Of a stretch of DNA of 24,397 bases, positions 1-7,183 are shown piece by piece; position 1 is the first letter of the stretch, and every line of letters starts with the position of its first letter. Under the pieces are notes generated by a model. It had not been told where the DNA came from. It made no database searches and saw only the letters and a program-made list of their open reading frames with translations. The stretch comes from a virus. The translations under genes were made by a program, and so were the position numbers. Location: the IMG/VR virus record IMGVR_UViG_3300037427_002125, positions 1 to 24,397 of that record; one strand, written 5' to 3'.

Positions 1-138
1 GTCTGATAACTTCGCGTCATCTTCAAATCCAACTGATGCATCAATGGGTGTATATGTATTCTCTATATGACTAGTGAAGTTATTAACCCATTCATCATTT
101 AGATTTGCTCTAAAGAATAGCCATTGTTCATGTCTCAT
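1..138 (-). CDS. Partial CDS, N-terminal 46 residues, unidentified
   Basis: An open frame starts with ATG at 138 and runs off the left edge without a stop. Its ATG overlaps the TGA of the lipoprotein gene to its right (ATGA), which is the usual coupling in this operon. The visible residues begin MRHEQWLFFRANLNDEWVNN and later contain PIDASVGFEDDAKLSD. The aromatic start and this acidic segment loosely recall the N-termini of phage 2OG-Fe(II) oxygenases (prolyl 4-hydroxylase-like). The catalytic HxD motif would lie outside the window, so that family call is only a guess. It is the last visible gene of the primase-RNR operon. Confidence 0.6.
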   Translation of the reverse strand, partial: MRHEQWLFFRANLNDEWVNNFTSHIENTYTPIDASVGFEDDAKLSD

Positions 139-440
139 GCTGTATTCTTCACTCGTTCTAATAGTTGTCTTCGTCTTTGTTCATTCATGATACATTGCAT
201 CCATGCTTCTCCACTATGTGACTCCCAATCAGCACAAGCTTCATAGATAGGCTCAAGTTCTTCCATGTCTCTCTCATAGTCTTCTTCTGGACACATATAA
301 GTTCCATGCCTGTCATTATAACATAGGCCTGGTAGTATCTCTTTATGGCTACAACTAACTAGAAAGAGTAGAATTACTCCTAGTATTAATGTTCCTATAG
401 TAAAGTCAATGTATTGACTCAGGTTCTTCTTCTTCTTCAT
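135..440 (-). CDS. Small putative lipoprotein, unknown function
   Basis: This is a 101-aa protein with a lysine-rich start (MKKKKN), a hydrophobic stretch at about residues 13-29 and a lipobox-like L-V-S-C, so it is probably exported and lipid-anchored. The mature part is acidic and has four further cysteines, giving possible disulfides in the periplasm. The start is supported by an AGGAGATT Shine-Dalgarno about 9 nt upstream. The first 35 nt overlap the end of the zinc-ribbon gene, and the end overlaps the next gene by ATGA. I do not recognise a family. Its place at the end of a nucleotide-metabolism operon does not explain its role. Confidence 0.7.
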   Translation of the reverse strand: MKKKKNLSQYIDFTIGTLILGVILLFLVSCSHKEILPGLCYNDRHGTYMCPEEDYERDMEELEPIYEACADWESHSGEAWMQCIMNEQRRRQLLERVKNTA

Positions 441-603
441 AATCTATAATCTCCTCTTCTCGATATATTTCTGCTCCACAAAATGTACAATAATGTGGTA
501 TATACTGTAATCCCATTTCATGTTCTATCGAAAAGTCTGCTCCACATTCGTCACAAAACATCTCTATACAATTCTCGTCATGATGTTCTATTGTGTTCTC
601 CAT
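406..603 (-). CDS. Small zinc-ribbon protein
   Basis: This 65-aa acidic protein has two CxxC knuckles (CDEC at 17-20 and CTFC at 39-42) spaced as in a zinc ribbon, then an E/D-rich tail. The ATG follows directly on the TAA of the glutaredoxin gene (TAAATG), so translation is probably coupled. The 3' end overlaps the lipoprotein gene by 35 nt. Small zinc ribbons of this kind are common in T4-like phages and usually have no assigned function. It could bind nucleic acid or a host protein, but the strong negative charge argues against simple DNA binding. Confidence 0.7.
   Translation of the reverse strand: MENTIEHHDENCIEMFCDECGADFSIEHEMGLQYIPHYCTFCGAEIYREEEIIDYEEEEEPESIH
436..454 (-). repeat. 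Duplicated translation-initiation site, copy 1
   Basis: GGAGATTATAGATTATGAA, covering the Shine-Dalgarno and ATG of the lipoprotein gene, is repeated exactly at 1069-1087 before the 70-aa membrane gene. In copy 1 the bases also encode the end of the zinc-ribbon protein. Confidence 0.7.
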
Positions 604-864
604 TTATGCACCTTTAATATCCTTAATATAAGCTTCAAATTCTTGATACCCACCGATAGACTTATGATCTATCTTTATTTGTGGAAATGTTCTTGCCGTT
701 GGGAACTTTTCCATAAGTTCCTCTCTAGTAAAATCTCTGTCTAATTGATAATAGTTATATGTATGATATCCTTCTTGCGAGGCTTCTTTACATACTTGCT
801 TTGCTAGTCTCTTGGCCATATCACAATATGGACATTGTGTTTTTCCGTATATATCTATTCTCAT
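604..864 (-). CDS. nrdC: Glutaredoxin (NrdC/Grx type)
   Basis: This 86-aa thioredoxin-fold protein has the dithiol active site C-P-Y-C at residues 11-14, the cis-proline segment T-F-P-Q at about 59-62 and the glycine pair (IGGYQEF) that contacts glutathione. Glutaredoxins of this size reduce the C-terminal cysteine pair of class I ribonucleotide reductase, which is encoded a few genes upstream in the same operon. It probably acts in the cytoplasm as the electron donor for phage dNTP synthesis. The start overlaps the upstream membrane gene by ATGA. The family call is firm. The gene symbol follows T4 usage by analogy. Confidence 0.9.
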   Translation of the reverse strand: MRIDIYGKTQCPYCDMAKRLAKQVCKEASQEGYHTYNYYQLDRDFTREELMEKFPTARTFPQIKIDHKSIGGYQEFEAYIKDIKGA

Positions 865-1073
865 AACTTTACTGCTAATAAGATGAATATGCCGAACATG
901 ATGATGTTAGCGAAGAACATCAATCCTGCTAATATAGTGTGATACCATATCCATCTTGTCTTATATGCGTTCTCTATTGTTAAATCTGCAGGGTCAGGTG
1001 AATCGTCTATTTGTTTTTGTACTAAATCGTCTTCTTCTCTTGAGCCCCATAGTATTTGATACCATTTTTTCAT
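861..1073 (-). CDS. Small membrane protein, one transmembrane segment
   Basis: This 70-aa protein has a charged, acidic N-terminal half and one long hydrophobic segment at about residues 44-68 ending in a lysine, consistent with a single-pass inner-membrane protein. A GGAGA Shine-Dalgarno lies about 10 nt before the ATG. The 19 nt covering this initiation site are identical to those of the lipoprotein gene at 440. The gene sits between the tiny 41-aa ORF and glutaredoxin. No family is recognised. Confidence 0.7.
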   Translation of the reverse strand: MKKWYQILWGSREEDDLVQKQIDDSPDPADLTIENAYKTRWIWYHTILAGLMFFANIIMFGIFILLAVKL

Positions 1074-1087
1074 AATCTATAATCTCC
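1069..1087 (-). repeat. Duplicated translation-initiation site, copy 2
   Basis: Exact 19-nt copy of 436-454, covering the Shine-Dalgarno and ATG of the 70-aa membrane protein gene and the last codons of the 41-aa ORF. Both genes it precedes encode small membrane-linked proteins. Confidence 0.7.
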
Positions 1088-1202
1088 AGTAATTCATTCC
1101 GAATGGTTCTTCATTTCGGATCCTTTTATTAGAAAGCTTCTTATTCAATTTCTTCTCTTTTCTTGATAAAGAATCTATAGTCTTTTCATGTCGTTTTACC
1201 AT
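1077..1202 (-). CDS. Tiny basic protein (41 aa)
   Basis: An ATG at 1202 opens a 41-codon frame ending in TAG at 1077-1079. The product is highly basic and hydrophilic (starts MVKRHEKTIDSLSRKEKKL, ends GMNYWRL) and probably forms a helix. Its ATG overlaps the stop region of the 22-aa ORF upstream, and the next ATG follows three bases after its stop, so it fills an otherwise empty gap in a tightly packed operon. Its end also carries the GGAGA site of the next gene. The function is unknown. It could bind nucleic acid or a protein partner. Confidence 0.5.
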   Translation of the reverse strand: MVKRHEKTIDSLSRKEKKLNKKLSNKRIRNEEPFGMNYWRL

Positions 1203-1264
1203 ATCAACATCAATCCAATTAGTAAGATGATTGATAGGGCCATGTACTTACGATTCTTTATCAT
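1196..1264 (-). CDS. Tiny hydrophobic peptide (22 aa), possible
   Basis: An ATG at 1264 overlaps the nrdB stop codon (ATGA) and reads 22 codons to a TAA at 1196-1198. The peptide is MIKNRKYMALSIILLIGLML followed by IW: a basic head, then an uninterrupted hydrophobic helix, typical of very small membrane peptides. The support is the coupling to nrdB, the coherent hydrophobic composition and the lack of any other use for the space. The length is too short for certainty. Confidence 0.4.
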   Translation of the reverse strand: MIKNRKYMALSIILLIGLMLIW

Positions 1265-2358
1265 AATTTGAAATCTCCAAATGTGTTTTCTTCTATATCT
1301 TGTTTAATTCCCCCAATAATATAAGACTCAATTTCAGTCTCTTGTGGGGCGTTTTGTTGGCCTCTTGATGATAGCCAATGTTTCGTCCACGGCAGTGGAT
1401 TATTTCTACTTGATATATCGTATATAGGGTTTAAACCAATTCCCCTTAGTCTCTTATTTGCTATATATTCAACATAATTACCAAGTAGTGTTTCAGATAG
1501 TCCAATCATGGAGCCCTCTCTGAATAGGTATTTGGCCCACGCCTTTTCTTCTTCAACAGCAGACCTATACATCTCGTAAACTTCTTCTTCACATTCATTC
1601 ATTATTGATAACATTTCTTTATCTTTCTCAAACTTTTGATAGTTCTTAATAATGTGTTGTGTGATTCCGAGATGTTGAGACTCATCTCGAGCAATCAATG
1701 AAATGATCTTCGCAGATCCTTCCATGAGTCTCAACTCCCCAAATCCAAATGTACAAGCAAATGATACATAGAATCGAATGCCTTCTAGTATATTGATAGA
1801 TATCAACATCAAATAGAATCGCCTTTTCAATTCTTTAACATCATTGACTTGTCCTAGTTTCCATCTCATTGCATAATCAATGAAATCATCATATCCCTTC
1901 GTAACAGACTCTGCTCTTGATACAATTTCTTTCGTGTCAAGAATTGTATCGAACACTTCTGTTGGATTGGAATATAAATTTTTAACAATATAGGTATATG
2001 ATCGACTATGTATAGACTCCATAAAGTCCCAGGCTAATATACAACCCTCTAGTTCTGGAATAGAACAATACGGCAGTAGGGCCAAAGCAGGACCACGACC
2101 TTGTACAGAATCAAGTAATGTTTGATACTTGAGATTAGCTGTAAAGATGTGTTTTTGTCCTTCGTCTAGTGATTGATAATCGTTTCGATCTTTCTGTAAA
2201 GACACTTCTTCTGGTCTCCAGAAATATCCTAATTGGGTTTGTGTTAGTTTATCAAATATTGGATATTTGAAATCATCATATCGTTGTGTGCTCAATTCTT
2301 CACCAAAGAACATGGGCTGTTTCAATCGATTCACTTTATTTCTATTAAATATACTCAT
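1261..2358 (-). CDS. nrdB: Ribonucleotide reductase class Ia, small (radical) subunit
   Basis: This 365-aa subunit houses the di-iron/tyrosyl radical that starts ribonucleotide reduction in the partner NrdA. Counting from the ATG at 2358, the expected ligands are present: Asp83 (LLDSVQGR), Glu114 and His117 (FMESIHSRSY), Glu192 (ILEGIRF), Glu226 and His229 (RDESQHLG). The radical tyrosine is Tyr121 in HSRSY. The length and motif spacing match bacterial class Ia NrdB closely. I chose the ATG at 2358 because it overlaps the nrdA stop as ATGA; a TTG three codons upstream keeps the frame open but is less likely. It forms one operon with the primase and nrdA. No intron or HNH insertion interrupts it. 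Confidence 0.96.
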   Translation of the reverse strand: MSIFNRNKVNRLKQPMFFGEELSTQRYDDFKYPIFDKLTQTQLGYFWRPEEVSLQKDRNDYQSLDEGQKHIFTANLKYQTLLDSVQGRGPALALLPYCSIPELEGCILAWDFMESIHSRSYTYIVKNLYSNPTEVFDTILDTKEIVSRAESVTKGYDDFIDYAMRWKLGQVNDVKELKRRFYLMLISINILEGIRFYVSFACTFGFGELRLMEGSAKIISLIARDESQHLGITQHIIKNYQKFEKDKEMLSIMNECEEEVYEMYRSAVEEEKAWAKYLFREGSMIGLSETLLGNYVEYIANKRLRGIGLNPIYDISSRNNPLPWTKHWLSSRGQQNAPQETEIESYIIGGIKQDIEENTFGDFKL

Positions 2359-4706
2359 ATTGTACAAGCCTCACAATCTTCGTCTTCATCAAAATTTTCA
2401 TAACTGTCATTTGCTACTATGTCAACTACATCTTGTTCAGTTTCAGCTTCTATATCTTCATCAGTTTTACTATCGTATGTATTCTGATAATATGAAGTCT
2501 TCCAACCATACTTATATGTGTTCAACATATCTTTGGCCATTTCAGATAATGGTACTTCGTTATTCTCATAGTTCTCAGGATTATAACTCCAATTACCTGA
2601 TATTGCTTGATCAAAGAACTTTTGCATTACTGCAACTACTTTGATATATCCATCATTGTTTGGTTGATCCCATAACAATGTATAGAAATTCTTTAGATGT
2701 GGATATCCAGGGACTATTTGTTTCAATGGACCTTTCTTACTTTTCTTAATTGATAAGTAATCTCTAGGTGGTTCTATACCATTAGTCTCATTTGATACAA
2801 CAGAGGAGCTCTCAGACGGCATCTGTGCCGATAATGTACTGTTTCTCACTCCATACTTAACTACTTCTTCTCTTAATGATTCCCAATCACACTCATATTT
2901 AGGTTTGACTATTTCATCTACATCTTTCTTATAATGATCAATAGGTAATAGTCCTTTATGATATTTTGTCTGACTAATATATCCACATGCACCTTTCTCT
3001 TTAGCTAATTCTACTGAGGTTTTGATTAAGTTGTATTGAAAGTGTTCAGATAATCTATGAACTAGTTTATGAGCTTGAGGATCATCATACTTGACTTTGT
3101 TCTTTGCTAAGAAATGAGCTAATCCGATATATCCTATACCAAGACTTCTTCTATTAATTGTTGAATGATACGCAGCTGGAACAGGATAGTTCTGATAATC
3201 GATTACTTCATCTAGTGCTCTAACAGCTAAATCACATATTTCAGGTAAATCTTTTAAATCTTGAGTCAACTGACCAACATTAATAGCTGATAAAATACAT
3301 AAGGCTATTTCACCATTAGTATCATTTGGACTCTCTAATGGTTCTGTGGGTAATGTGATCTCTTGACATAGATTAGACATATTAATTTTGCCTACATCTT
3401 CTGACGCGTCAAATGATGAATGACTATTACAATGATCGATATTCATTATGTATATTCGACCTGTTTCAGCTCTTTCTTTGAGTAACTCCATGAACAGACT
3501 TTGAGCATTGACTTTAGTTTTGGGTACTGAATAGGCTCTTTCGTACTGTTCATAGAGTTCATCAAATTTATCTGTACCAAATGCTTCATATAAGCCTGGT
3601 ACTTCATGTGGACTGAATAATGATATTTCTTCGTTCTTTAAGAATCTTTCATAGAACAATTTAGATATCTGAATACTATAATCTAACTTTCTGACTCTGT
3701 TGTCTTCTGTTCCTTTGTTGTTCTTGAGAACAATAATGTCTTCAATTTCTTGATGCCAGATAGGGAAGTGGACAGTCGCCGATCCCCCACGAACGCCATT
3801 TTGAGTGCAACAGCGAACTGTTGATTCAAACTTTTTAAGAAACGGTATGACTCCTGTGTGTTGTACTTCACCGCCCCGAATCTTAGAACCCAAACCTCGA
3901 ATTCTACCAGCATTAATACCAATCCCCGCACGCTGTGCAACATACCTACCAATAGCCATATCAGAACTAAAAATACTGTCCAAAGTATCATTAGAGTCCA
4001 CCAAGACACAACTCGCAAACTGTCTAAGAGGAGTTCTAATACCGGCCATAATAGGTGTCGGTATATTGATCTTGAATGTTGATACGGCGTCGTAGTATCT
4101 TTTGACATACGATAACCTCTTTTCTACTGGATAGTTCTTGAATAAGACAGCAGCTATCAGCATGTACATATATTGTGGCGATTCAAATAACTTATCAGAA
4201 CTTCTATCCTGAACTAGATACTTGTCTACTACTTGTCTTAACCCAGCATATGTGAAAAATAAATCTCTGTCATGTTTCATATAGCTGTCTAACTTATCCC
4301 ACTCCTCATCACTATAGTATGTGATAAGTTTCTCGTCATAGACACCATAATTGATATTTCTAGTAACGATATCTTTCAATGGAGGATAAATCTTAGAATC
4401 TTTCCATTTAGTGTTGAATACACTTTTTCTTACCTGAAACAACAACAGCCTCGCAGCCACATATTGATAGTTTGGACTATCTAATGATATAAGATCAGCA
4501 GCACTCTTAATCAGAATACTCTGAATCTCTGTTGATGTTATTCCATCATAAAACTGTAATCCTGAATTCATTTCCACAGCCGACTCTGATACACCTGCAA
4601 CATCTTTGCACGCTGCTTCGACCATTCTATGGACTTTTTGTAAATCTATTGGTTCTAACTCACCGCTTCTTTTAACAATTTTTGTCTGGTTCAATATCTC
4701 ACCCAC
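2355..4706 (-). CDS. nrdA: Ribonucleotide reductase class Ia, large (catalytic) subunit
   Basis: This 783-aa protein reduces ribonucleoside diphosphates to deoxyribonucleotides. The catalytic set is visible: Cys233 (FASCVLV) and Cys470 (EIALCILSA) as the redox pair, and Asn445, Cys447 and Glu449 in SNLCQEI as the radical site. The C-terminal swivelling pair is Cys778 and Cys781 (CEAC). An N-terminal ATP-cone-like region (about residues 8-95) resembles that of E. coli NrdA, and the overall length is near full bacterial size, so allosteric control is probably retained. The start is a GTG at 4706 overlapping the primase stop (GTGGGTGA); the first in-frame ATG would remove conserved sequence. The gene is followed by nrdB with a 4-nt overlap. 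Confidence 0.96.
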   Translation of the reverse strand: MGEILNQTKIVKRSGELEPIDLQKVHRMVEAACKDVAGVSESAVEMNSGLQFYDGITSTEIQSILIKSAADLISLDSPNYQYVAARLLLFQVRKSVFNTKWKDSKIYPPLKDIVTRNINYGVYDEKLITYYSDEEWDKLDSYMKHDRDLFFTYAGLRQVVDKYLVQDRSSDKLFESPQYMYMLIAAVLFKNYPVEKRLSYVKRYYDAVSTFKINIPTPIMAGIRTPLRQFASCVLVDSNDTLDSIFSSDMAIGRYVAQRAGIGINAGRIRGLGSKIRGGEVQHTGVIPFLKKFESTVRCCTQNGVRGGSATVHFPIWHQEIEDIIVLKNNKGTEDNRVRKLDYSIQISKLFYERFLKNEEISLFSPHEVPGLYEAFGTDKFDELYEQYERAYSVPKTKVNAQSLFMELLKERAETGRIYIMNIDHCNSHSSFDASEDVGKINMSNLCQEITLPTEPLESPNDTNGEIALCILSAINVGQLTQDLKDLPEICDLAVRALDEVIDYQNYPVPAAYHSTINRRSLGIGYIGLAHFLAKNKVKYDDPQAHKLVHRLSEHFQYNLIKTSVELAKEKGACGYISQTKYHKGLLPIDHYKKDVDEIVKPKYECDWESLREEVVKYGVRNSTLSAQMPSESSSVVSNETNGIEPPRDYLSIKKSKKGPLKQIVPGYPHLKNFYTLLWDQPNNDGYIKVVAVMQKFFDQAISGNWSYNPENYENNEVPLSEMAKDMLNTYKYGWKTSYYQNTYDSKTDEDIEAETEQDVVDIVANDSYENFDEDEDCEACTI

Positions 4707-5700
4707 TCACTCTGCTCCAATCACTCAAGGCCATCTTTGCTGATAGTCCTGAAAATTTATTCTCATTTATTGTCTGTTCGACAACTTTCCCTGATAGACC
4801 GTTTAGTACCATGTCATTAATGTCTTTCTGTAGTATAGTTTTAGGCCATAAACAGATAGTAAAACCATCATCAATAATCTGATCCATCTTCTTGACTAGT
4901 TCAGGATTTCTTCTTTCATTGTCAAACACCACAACAGCTTGTTCTGTTGGGACATAGGACTTTAATTTAGAGAAATCACTTCCTGCGACAGCAATCGCAT
5001 TCGGGAGAAACAAGCTATCAATAGGACCTTCTGTGACATAAACCTTTTTATTATAATCGACTGTTCTTAAGCCGTAGATGAGACTTTCTTGATCATCAAA
5101 TTTTAGTGTTAGATACCGTAGTTTATTGTCGTTAAGAGCCCTGCCTGAAACTCCAATAAGTTTCCCTTGTCTTGAATAGAAAGGTAAAACTAGTCTTGGA
5201 TCATTTCCAAACACTCTATCTTTATACTTATAATCCAAAGAACTTAGAGATTGACTGCTCTCAATATAGTATAACTCGTCCCATTTATCTTTAGGAACTT
5301 GTCTAATATTAAGATAATCTCTTGCCTGTTGTGCGTCAACAGCTGATACACAACCCACTTTTTTGAGTGGATCATCTTTGAAAATTACTTTAGATTTGGG
5401 TACTTTGATTTCTGTAAATGTAGGATCCTTCTTATAGAACTTTTCTACTGCATATTGTTTCCACAATGAAGTATCTTGTTCTTTTAGGAATTTACCAAAC
5501 GACTTAGATTCACCACAATTATGACATTTATAGATAAATGTCTCTTTCATCTTAAAATGATATCCTCGTGCTTTATGAGGATTCTTTTCAGAATCACCAC
5601 AATAGGGGCACGAATGATTCAAGAGTTCTTCATTCTTCCACTTACTATTGCGAAAGCGAGAACTAACTAAGCGTAAATATTTCTTATCAACCCAAAACAT
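4699..5700 (-). CDS. 61: DNA primase, T4 gp61 type
   Basis: This 333-aa primase makes RNA primers at the replication fork together with the gp41 helicase encoded at 21714-23099. An N-terminal zinc ribbon has cysteines 31, 34, 59 and 62 (CPYC...CHNC). The TOPRIM catalytic domain follows, with Glu224 in VTEGPIDSLF and Asp260 in VVVFDNE. The C-terminal AKMALSDW resembles the end of T4 gp61. The ATG at 5700 lies only 14 nt after the -10 box of a strong promoter and has no clear Shine-Dalgarno, so the leader is very short. It is the first gene of the primase-nrdA-nrdB operon. Confidence 0.95.
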   Translation of the reverse strand: MFWVDKKYLRLVSSRFRNSKWKNEELLNHSCPYCGDSEKNPHKARGYHFKMKETFIYKCHNCGESKSFGKFLKEQDTSLWKQYAVEKFYKKDPTFTEIKVPKSKVIFKDDPLKKVGCVSAVDAQQARDYLNIRQVPKDKWDELYYIESSQSLSSLDYKYKDRVFGNDPRLVLPFYSRQGKLIGVSGRALNDNKLRYLTLKFDDQESLIYGLRTVDYNKKVYVTEGPIDSLFLPNAIAVAGSDFSKLKSYVPTEQAVVVFDNERRNPELVKKMDQIIDDGFTICLWPKTILQKDINDMVLNGLSGKVVEQTINENKFSGLSAKMALSDWSRVSG

Positions 5701-5714
5701 AATGTATAATATCT

Positions 5715-5742
5715 ATTATACTAGCATTTGCTGATTTGTCAA
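5715..5742 (-). promoter_or_regulatory. Strong sigma70-type promoter for the primase-RNR operon
   Basis: On the minus strand a perfect -35 TTGACA (5742-5737), a 16-nt spacer and a perfect -10 TATAAT (5720-5715) lie just upstream of the primase ATG at 5700. The expected +1 is near 5708, leaving about an 8-nt leader. The -10 box is one arm of a short inverted repeat (5705-5720: TATAAT, four bases, ATTATA), which could be an operator or incidental. The only other perfect match of this design I found is at 24277-24304, with the same spacer length and a shared TAGTATAATAG core. Such consensus promoters suit early transcription by host RNA polymerase. Confidence 0.85.
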
Positions 5743-5753
5743 GTTTTTTGGGT

Positions 5754-6347
5754 TTAGTCTTTGAGTTTTACTTGTGCACCAACAGCGGCTTCATCGCCTT
5801 TCGGTGTTTTGATTGTGACATTACGATAATAAACAACTACTTCTTGGACTTCTCTTATATATCGTCTTAGTTCTTGCATGTTATATGTCATAAGTTCATA
5901 GTCTTCTGTTGATATGGCAAAGAATACCACATCACCGTTATTCTTCTTCTTGATGTCATCTAAAAATCTATCTAGATATGTATAATCTTCTGGCCAGTCA
6001 TTTTCTTTACCTAACTTACATACTCTAATGACTTTACCTTTATCATTCAATAAACCATCAGGGTGATCCATCTTCGGTCTTTTAAACTTCTCTTTACCCT
6101 CTTTATCAAACTGTTTAGGTTCATATGATTCTTTTATACATGGATTAACTATTTTAGCTGATGATACTACATGCCATTTGGGATCTTTGAGATCAATATT
6201 TCTAGGCATGACTGGTTGAATGATATCAATCTCTATAGGTTTAGACGAAACTTCAATCTGTTTCGTTCCAAATATTGAACAACCACTAATTGTTAGGATT
6301 AATATCGGTGCTAGGATCGTCCAGCGAATCAAGCTCTTTGCTATCAT
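5754..6347 (-). CDS. Putative outer-membrane spanin lipoprotein (Rz1-like, o-spanin)
   Basis: This 197-aa protein has an N-terminal signal with the lipobox I-S-G-C (Cys23), so it should be a lipoprotein. It begins 62 nt inside the preceding coiled-coil membrane protein gene in another frame. That is the classical overlap of Rz/Rz1 spanin pairs, which join inner and outer membrane and fuse them at the end of lysis. At about 170 residues after the cysteine it is much larger than the short proline-rich Rz1 proteins and has a folded-looking domain (FLDDIKKKNNGDVVFFAIST and on). The role therefore rests on lipobox, overlap and partner, not on sequence similarity. It is followed by the primase promoter. 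Confidence 0.65.
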   Translation of the reverse strand: MIAKSLIRWTILAPILILTISGCSIFGTKQIEVSSKPIEIDIIQPVMPRNIDLKDPKWHVVSSAKIVNPCIKESYEPKQFDKEGKEKFKRPKMDHPDGLLNDKGKVIRVCKLGKENDWPEDYTYLDRFLDDIKKKNNGDVVFFAISTEDYELMTYNMQELRRYIREVQEVVVYYRNVTIKTPKGDEAAVGAQVKLKD

Positions 6348-6681
6348 TTTCTATACTCTCAAATACGGCCTTTGTTTGATCATTGGCCCTTGTTTCTATC
6401 ATACCTGGTTTAGCTATTGCTAATTTATTTAGATTGTGTCTTCTAAATATATCCAGATAACCGTTCATCTCAGCTTCAATCTGAGCGTTCTTAGAAGCCA
6501 TTTGATTCAAGGCGGCACCTTGTTTCTCATAACTTTCTTTTATTGTAGCTATCGCTTCTTCTTGTTGTTTAATAGCAATCTCTAATTGCATATTATTCAT
6601 TGTCAATGTTTGATTCTCTGAGTACAACCACCAACAACCCAATCCAAGAATTGCTATTATTGCTATAAAGAACTGTTGCAT
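6286..6681 (-). CDS. Putative inner-membrane spanin (Rz-like, i-spanin)
   Basis: This 131-aa protein has an N-terminal transmembrane anchor (about residues 3-20, FFIAIIAILGLGCWWLY), then a heptad-like coiled-coil region (about 25-75, rich in Q, E, A, I, M) and a polar periplasmic tail. This is the i-spanin architecture, and the lipoprotein gene overlapping its 3' end supplies the o-spanin partner. The start has GAGGATAA upstream, and the ATG overlaps the stop of the acyl carrier protein gene (TAATG region). No endolysin or holin is visible in the window, so the pair lies apart from the rest of the lysis genes, as T4 PseT.2/PseT.3 do. Confidence 0.7.
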   Translation of the reverse strand: MQQFFIAIIAILGLGCWWLYSENQTLTMNNMQLEIAIKQQEEAIATIKESYEKQGAALNQMASKNAQIEAEMNGYLDIFRRHNLNKLAIAKPGMIETRANDQTKAVFESIENDSKELDSLDDPSTDINPNN

Positions 6682-6896
6682 TATGAGTTATCCTCAACAT
6701 ACTGTCTTAGTTCACCTACAGTATGAAGTGTTTCTGCGTCTTCATCAGGAATCTCTATGTCATATTCTTCTTCAATGGCCATGACTACTTCTACTATATT
6801 CAATGAATCAGCTCCTAAGTCTTTAACAAAATTTGATTCATCTTTAATCATATCTTGATCAATACCTAGATTCTCTGCTATTATTTTTTCTATCAT
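6681..6896 (-). CDS. acpP: Acyl carrier protein
   Basis: This 71-aa acidic four-helix protein has the phosphopantetheine attachment motif G-A-D-S-L with the acceptor Ser31 and the following recognition helix ([20 protein letters not shown]), as in AcpP of fatty-acid synthesis. The length is slightly short of bacterial AcpP (about 77). It would need host holo-ACP synthase for activation, because no AcpS is seen here. A Shine-Dalgarno (ATAGG) precedes the ATG. It sits between an unknown gene and the spanin pair, not in any lipid operon. It may redirect host acyl chains or bind ACP-partner proteins; the sequence does not tell which. Confidence 0.9.
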   Translation of the reverse strand: MIEKIIAENLGIDQDMIKDESNFVKDLGADSLNIVEVVMAIEEEYDIEIPDEDAETLHTVGELRQYVEDNS

Positions 6897-6904
6897 AATT
6901 ATAC

Positions 6905-7183
6905 CTATAATTTTTTATCAAGTGTTTCAGTCATATAATCCATTGGTGTAGATGTTTTGAGTTCTACTTGAGTCCCTTCCATAGTTTTAAAAACCATATG
7001 TTTTGGACCACACTTGTAAAACTTTCTTACTTCAAATTTCTTTTCAAGCACATCAATAATTTCACCTTCTGAGTTATATTGATTATGAGTCACATAAAGA
7101 TATTTATGGTCTTCAAAGAATGAGGTTATCCAGAGCCAAATCTTTTTCAATATCGATTTAAACTTGTCCCACCACTTTTTCAT
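6905..7183 (-). CDS. Conserved-looking small protein with amphipathic N-terminus, unknown
   Basis: This is a 92-aa basic protein. The ATG at 7183 overlaps the stop of the HNH gene (ATGA) and follows a GGAAG site; an in-frame GTG three codons earlier is less likely. The first 22 residues ([20 protein letters not shown]) form a tryptophan-rich, basic amphipathic helix suited to lying on a membrane. A compact beta-rich region follows ([20 protein letters not shown] and [20 protein letters not shown]). It lies directly upstream of the acyl carrier protein with 8 nt between. A membrane-surface role linked to ACP is conceivable, but I recognise no family. Confidence 0.7.
   Translation of the reverse strand: MKKWWDKFKSILKKIWLWITSFFEDHKYLYVTHNQYNSEGEIIDVLEKKFEVRKFYKCGPKHMVFKTMEGTQVELKTSTPMDYMTETLDKKL

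Noticed and set aside
301-340. GTTATAAT box inside the lipoprotein gene resembling a promoter
   Set aside because: It lies within coding sequence with no -35 and no gene start at the right distance.
2267-2644. Plus-strand open frame across the nrdB/nrdA junction
   Set aside because: It is antisense to two certain genes, has biased His/Leu/Tyr composition and no ribosome site; no plus-strand frame in the window looks like a real gene.
3683-4108. Alternative minus-strand frame of 141 aa inside nrdA
   Set aside because: It lies wholly inside the conserved catalytic part of nrdA in another frame and its hydrophobic content follows from the nrdA codons.
5743-5753. Intrinsic terminator between the spanin genes and the primase promoter
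   Set aside because: There is an A-run but no GC-rich stem; the only dyad nearby overlaps the -10 box of the primase promoter.
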